23,239 nucleotides of DNA. Origin: an uncultured Clostridia bacterium (GTDB lineage Bacteria; Bacillota; Clostridia; Oscillospirales; Acutalibacteraceae). The translations under genes and the position numbers were made by a program. This document shows, piece by piece, positions 21,437 to 23,239 of this stretch (its first letter is position 1; the number at the start of each line of letters is the position of its first letter). The notes beneath the pieces are model-generated. The model was not told the origin of the DNA and ran no database searches. It saw only the letters and a program-made list of their open reading frames with translations. Where the stretch lies: NCBI GenBank assembly GCA_946002045.1, contig CAMFYM010000007.1, positions 1-23,239 on the forward strand. Reading direction: 5' to 3'.

Positions 21437-21467
21437 TTGACAAAAAATTATCTTTTATTTTTATACT
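21437..21467 (+). promoter_or_regulatory. Possible promoter of the second phosphoesterase-GtrA operon
   Basis: TTGACA (21437-21442) is followed by TATACT (21462-21467) with a 19-base spacer, longer than ideal; TTATAC one base earlier gives 18. The interval 21344-21436 between this promoter and the padR promoter shows nothing else recognisable. Confidence 0.5.
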
Positions 21468-21518
21468 GTGTATGATATTATGTAATTGAATGTGGCATTT
21501 AGAGGAGATTGATGCTTA

Positions 21519-22640
21519 ATGAGATTTAATAAAAACAAAGAGTTCAAAATAATGCAAATAACGGATATTCAGGAAATTCCTAATGTTTCACCTGATACCA
21601 TCAATTTGCTTGAGGCTGCTGTTGAGGCTGAAAATCCGGATCTTGTTGTTTATACCGGTGACCAAATCAAGGGCTACGGCGTAACCTATAAGGGCAAGGG
21701 TAAGGAGCTTGAAAACGCTGTTGCAAAAACAATAAAAACTCTACTTGAACCCGTAATTAAAAGGAATATTCCTTATGCCGTTACCTTTGGCAATCACGAC
21801 AGGCAGGTGGGAATTTCAAATAAGGACCAGTTCGATAAGATTTATAAGGTTATCGGTAACTGTGTAGGCGAGCAGGCACATGGCATCGACGGTGGTGGAA
21901 CCTGCAATATTCCCATTAAGTCATCAGACGGTACAGATAAGGATGTATTCAATCTTTACCTGTTTGACAGTGGTACAGATGCAAAGGGTGGTGGTTATGA
22001 GCCCTTTGATACAAGAATTATTGATTGGTATAAGAGTACCCGAGATGCACTTAAGGAGAAAAACGGCGACTATGTTCCGTCAATCGTTTTTCAGCATATA
22101 CCAATGTGTGAATACTACAATGTTTTAAAGCAGGTTAATAAGCACGAAAAAGGAGCAATCCGTGCCTTCCGTGCTCATAAAAATGAATACTACAAGTTAG
22201 GCGACACCTGTGGCAAGGATGACGTTTTGCTTGAGCCTCCTTCAATTCCTAACGAAAATACAGGCGAGTTTGACGCAATCAGTGAGCAGGGCGATGTTCT
22301 TGCAATGTTCGTTGGCCACGACCATAAGAACAGCTTTGTAGGTAGATATAAGAATGTTGATTTAGGCTTTACTCAATCAAGTGGCTTTAATGTTTACGGC
22401 AATAGGTGTAAGCGTGGAGTTCGTATGATTGTTCTTAACGAGGACGAGCCAAACACATACAAAACTTATACAAGAACATATGACGAGCTTGTGGGAACAA
22501 AGGTCAGCAGACCGGTATTTGATTATATTTCAAGCATTGCGCCTGAAACCGTGGATGCTGCAATCCCTATGATTACCAAGGCAGTTGGCGTTATTGCTGC
22601 CATTGTTGCCGTAATAGTTATTCTTGCTAAATTGTTATAG
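21519..22640 (+). CDS. Metallophosphoesterase with C-terminal membrane anchor (copy 2)
   Basis: Calcineurin-like phosphoesterase resembling purple-acid-phosphatase-29/Dcr2-type enzymes, 373 residues. Motifs seen are D16-I-Q18 (Gln where DxH is usual), TGDQIKG (G47-D48), FGNHD (91-94), FQHIP near 190, and GHDHKN near 265. The last ~25 residues (PMITKAVGVIAAIVAVIVILAKLL) form a single C-terminal helix with no N-terminal signal, so the catalytic domain is probably cytoplasmic. GAGGAGA just upstream is the RBS. The GtrA-like gene follows after 11 bases. The sequence is only distantly related to copy 1, so the shared gene order is unlikely to be a recent duplication. Substrate unknown. Confidence 0.87.
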   Translation: MRFNKNKEFKIMQITDIQEIPNVSPDTINLLEAAVEAENPDLVVYTGDQIKGYGVTYKGKGKELENAVAKTIKTLLEPVIKRNIPYAVTFGNHDRQVGISNKDQFDKIYKVIGNCVGEQAHGIDGGGTCNIPIKSSDGTDKDVFNLYLFDSGTDAKGGGYEPFDTRIIDWYKSTRDALKEKNGDYVPSIVFQHIPMCEYYNVLKQVNKHEKGAIRAFRAHKNEYYKLGDTCGKDDVLLEPPSIPNENTGEFDAISEQGDVLAMFVGHDHKNSFVGRYKNVDLGFTQSSGFNVYGNRCKRGVRMIVLNEDEPNTYKTYTRTYDELVGTKVSRPVFDYISSIAPETVDAAIPMITKAVGVIAAIVAVIVILAKLL

Positions 22641-22651
22641 GAGAATTAAAT

Positions 22652-23185
22652 ATGAGTGAAGAAAAGAAAAAGAATGTGTTTGTAAAATGGACAGAAAAGC
22701 ACGCTGAATTTTGGAAATTTGTTAAATTTATGATTGCCGGTGGTGGCTCATCAGTTGTTGAGCTTGTTGTTCATATGGTGCTTCTTAATACAGCCTTTGC
22801 TGCATTAACAAATCAGGCTATTACCAATCCTACTCTTAATATGATTGGCATTACATCAAAGGGGTATCTTTATACCTACCTTATTTCAACAACAGTAGGC
22901 TATACTATTGCATTTATCCTTAACAGAAAAATCACCTTTAAGGCTGATTCAAATCCTGTGCTTAGTATGATTTTATATTTCATAATGGTTGTTATGACAA
23001 TTTTTGCAAATGGTTGGATTGGCTCTGCTATGACCACCTTTGCCATTTCTCACAATCTAACAGGTAATTTCTGGAACTTGATTATAAAGATTATTGGTAT
23101 GGCTATTCCTACTCTTTGGACATATCCTATCAATCGTTTTGTAATTCACAGAAAAAAGAAGCCCTTGATAGAGGATGATAAATAA
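22652..23185 (+). CDS. GtrA-like membrane protein (copy 2)
   Basis: A 177-residue GtrA-family protein with four membrane helices. Seen are FWKFVKFMIAGGGSSVVELVVHMVLLN (helix 1), YTYLISTTVGYTIAFILNRKITF (helix 2 with the family N-R/K-x-x-TF end), a third helix around 110-130, and a fourth near 143-160 ending in a basic tail. A ~25-residue loop lies between helices 1 and 2. GGAG at 22640-22643 is 8 bases before the ATG. It is co-transcribed with the anchored phosphoesterase. GtrA proteins act on or with polyprenyl-phosphate sugars; the specific partner is not identifiable. Confidence 0.85.
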   Translation: MSEEKKKNVFVKWTEKHAEFWKFVKFMIAGGGSSVVELVVHMVLLNTAFAALTNQAITNPTLNMIGITSKGYLYTYLISTTVGYTIAFILNRKITFKADSNPVLSMILYFIMVVMTIFANGWIGSAMTTFAISHNLTGNFWNLIIKIIGMAIPTLWTYPINRFVIHRKKKPLIEDDK

Positions 23186-23239
23186 TTAGGCAATAAAGAG
23201 TAATCCGAACCTGCCAAAAATGCAGAATTAAAGCGACTT
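23186..23239. other. Contig end downstream of gtrA copy 2
   Basis: No terminator, gene or adapter is recognisable in these 54 bases. The operon may continue beyond the window. Confidence 0.5.

Noticed and set aside
23186..23239. Possible adapter or att sequence at the 3' end
   Set aside because: No match to the mosaic end in either direction and no repeat of it elsewhere in the window.

Overview
The window looks like one contig from a low-GC Gram-positive member of the Clostridia. A gut Ruminococcaceae/Oscillospiraceae-type genome is my best guess, inferred from AT-rich codon use, strong AGGAGG-type ribosome binding sites, TTGACA/TATAAT promoters, TTG and GTG starts, and the gene families present. 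Positions 3-35 are not biological: they match the Illumina Nextera read-1 adapter plus the Tn5 mosaic end. The natural sequence therefore starts at about 36, and the promoter and RBS of the first gene are lost.

Layout. (1) 44-3236, + strand: hexuronate/KDG catabolism (uxaC, 2-keto-3-deoxygluconate kinase, KDPG aldolase), closed by a bidirectional terminator. (2) 3295-5638, - strand: a tight wzz/capA - tyrosine kinase - tyrosine phosphatase operon of the CpsB/C/D type, with no glycosyltransferases in view. (3) 5639-5811: a short divergent promoter region in which both -35 boxes lie in the arms of a perfect 10-bp inverted repeat. (4) 5812-10789, + strand: a GH63-like glycosidase, a C-terminally anchored metallophosphoesterase and a GtrA-like membrane protein, then a terminator. 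(5) 10851-12224: rlmD/rumA-type rRNA methyltransferase. (6) 12225-13260: a short stretch that resembles a scar of an element integrated at the 3' end of the rum gene: a tiny ORF, a YoaK/DUF1275 membrane protein, a hairpin-bearing noncoding stretch and a fragment resembling the rum 3' end. (7) 13237-14055: a GNAT acetyltransferase behind what looks like a translational attenuator (promoter, 11-codon leader peptide, two interleaved inverted repeats, and an anti-Shine-Dalgarno sequence). (8) 14135-15504: a PqqD-like protein with an NTP_transf_5-type nucleotidyltransferase, resembling RiPP tailoring genes but without a precursor or a radical enzyme. (9) 15521-18784: lepA and a GH18-like lipoprotein, ended by a 21-bp perfect bidirectional terminator. 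(10) 18829-21269, - strand: PadR regulator, HAAS-type multi-pass protein and a second membrane protein, under a promoter whose -10 lies in a nested palindrome. (11) 21519-23185, + strand: a second anchored metallophosphoesterase plus GtrA pair.

Functional themes are hexuronate use, surface polysaccharide control, and two independent pairings of a C-terminally anchored phosphoesterase with GtrA. The repeated pairing suggests lipid-linked sugar or polyprenyl-phosphate chemistry, which is an inference. The two most original signals are the predicted leader-peptide/alternative-hairpin switch before the acetyltransferase and the duplicated phosphoesterase-GtrA module. No tRNA, rRNA, CRISPR array or intact transposase was seen.
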